NCBI GenBank assembly: GCA_007133115.1
Contig: SLNI01000162.1
Span: 1-6,325 of the forward strand
Length of the DNA stretch: 6,325 bases
Direction: 5' to 3'
Source of the DNA: Thioalkalivibrio sp.
GTDB taxonomy: Bacteria; Pseudomonadota; Gammaproteobacteria; Ectothiorhodospirales; Ectothiorhodospiraceae
Within the stretch, counting starts at the first letter, position 1. Each line of letters opens with the position of its first letter. Shown here piece after piece: positions 6,104 through 6,325 of this stretch. Both the position numbers and the translations under genes were made by a program. Below the pieces are notes generated by a model, which worked only from the letters and a program-made list of their open reading frames with translations, searched no databases and was not told where the DNA came from.

Positions 6104-6325
6104 GTGACCGGTTCCCTCGGGCGCGTCTTCGCGGGCGGAGTGCTCTGGTTTCTGCTCGCCGCCCACGCCAGCGCGGATTGCCTTTCCTGCCACCAGCCGC
6201 ACGGGCCGGTGGCGGGAGACCCGCATGCCTTCCTGGAAAATCGCTGCAGCAGCTGCCACCTCGGCGATCCCGACGCGCTCGAGGCGGTGAGCGCACACGC
6301 CGGGATGGTGGTTTCTCCCGGTCAG
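6104..6325 (+). CDS. Multihaem c-type cytochrome, N-terminal part (runs off the window)
   Basis: The first 74 residues of an exported cytochrome are present; the frame is open at the right edge. A GTG start at 6104 gives a signal peptide (MTGSLGRVF, then hydrophobic GGVLWFLLAA) with likely cleavage after HASA at residue 24. Haem-binding motifs CLSCH (26-30) and CSSCH (48-52) follow within 27 residues, and the CSSCHLGDP...AHAGMVV pattern resembles periplasmic multihaem cytochromes with many CxxCH sites. The gene starts 19 bases after the preceding stop on the same strand, so it probably belongs to the operon and may exchange electrons with the Psr-type complex. The ribosome site is weak (GAGCGCAG region) and the GTG start is the least certain in the window; another in-frame GTG lies at 6140 but would shorten the signal peptide too far. 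The total haem number is not visible. Confidence 0.82.
   Translation, partial: MTGSLGRVFAGGVLWFLLAAHASADCLSCHQPHGPVAGDPHAFLENRCSSCHLGDPDALEAVSAHAGMVVSPGQ

Noticed and set aside
5642..6298. Overlapping antisense frames opposite the Gly-Leu repeats and cytochrome start
   Set aside because: Their Pro/Arg/Gly repeats are the mirror of the real repeat arm, and they run through the cytochrome signal peptide on the other strand. They are shadows of the coding strand.

Overview
The window is a GC-rich (by eye about 65% G+C), single-strand, densely packed gene cluster. It reads as a sulfur- or selenium-oxyanion respiratory operon of a proteobacterium. The codon use (strong G/C third positions), GAGG-type ribosome sites and protein style would fit a sulfur-metabolising gammaproteobacterium, but nothing here fixes the taxon. 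All six genes run on the + strand with gaps of 63 bases or less and one ATGA overlap, so they are very probably co-transcribed. Only 61 bases lie upstream of the first start, so the promoter is not visible and the operon may begin outside the window.

Layout: (1) 62-1354, an exported protein with a small N-terminal beta domain and three tandem rhodanese domains, of which the first and third keep a loop cysteine and the middle one has lost it. (2) 1418-3607, a Tat-exported, apparently lipid-anchored molybdopterin oxidoreductase of the polysulfide/thiosulfate reductase (PsrA/PhsA) branch. (3) 3604-4146, its four-cluster [4Fe-4S] electron-transfer subunit (PsrB-like). (4) 4171-5166, an eight-helix NrfD/PsrC quinone-linked membrane anchor. 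(5) 5203-6084, a membrane-anchored protein with a cysteine-less rhodanese domain and a Pro/Ala-rich tail. The tail carries three perfect copies of DPLGLGLGLGVGTV, and the protein's very last residue is cysteine. (6) 6104 to the window end, the N-terminus of an exported multihaem c-type cytochrome with two CxxCH sites already visible.

How they may work together: genes 2-4 form a complete periplasm-facing Psr-type complex (catalytic subunit, Fe-S wire, quinone-reacting anchor). The rhodanese proteins on both sides are probably substrate-handling partners that bind or deliver sulfane sulfur or a related chalcogen species, comparable in concept to the Sud protein that feeds Wolinella polysulfide reductase. 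The multihaem cytochrome offers a second electron route in the periplasm. From memory, a rhodanese gene (srrE) also accompanies the respiratory selenite reductase of Bacillus selenitireducens, so selenite is a real alternative to polysulfide, thiosulfate or tetrathionate. The substrate cannot be decided from sequence.

The most unusual element is protein 5. It combines a catalytically dead rhodanese domain, a repeat arm held constant in amino acids while its codons diverged, and a C-terminal cysteine reminiscent in logic of the SoxY and DsrC carrier arms. No transposons, CRISPR arrays, tRNAs or rRNAs were seen, and no stretch over 300 bases lacks a gene.
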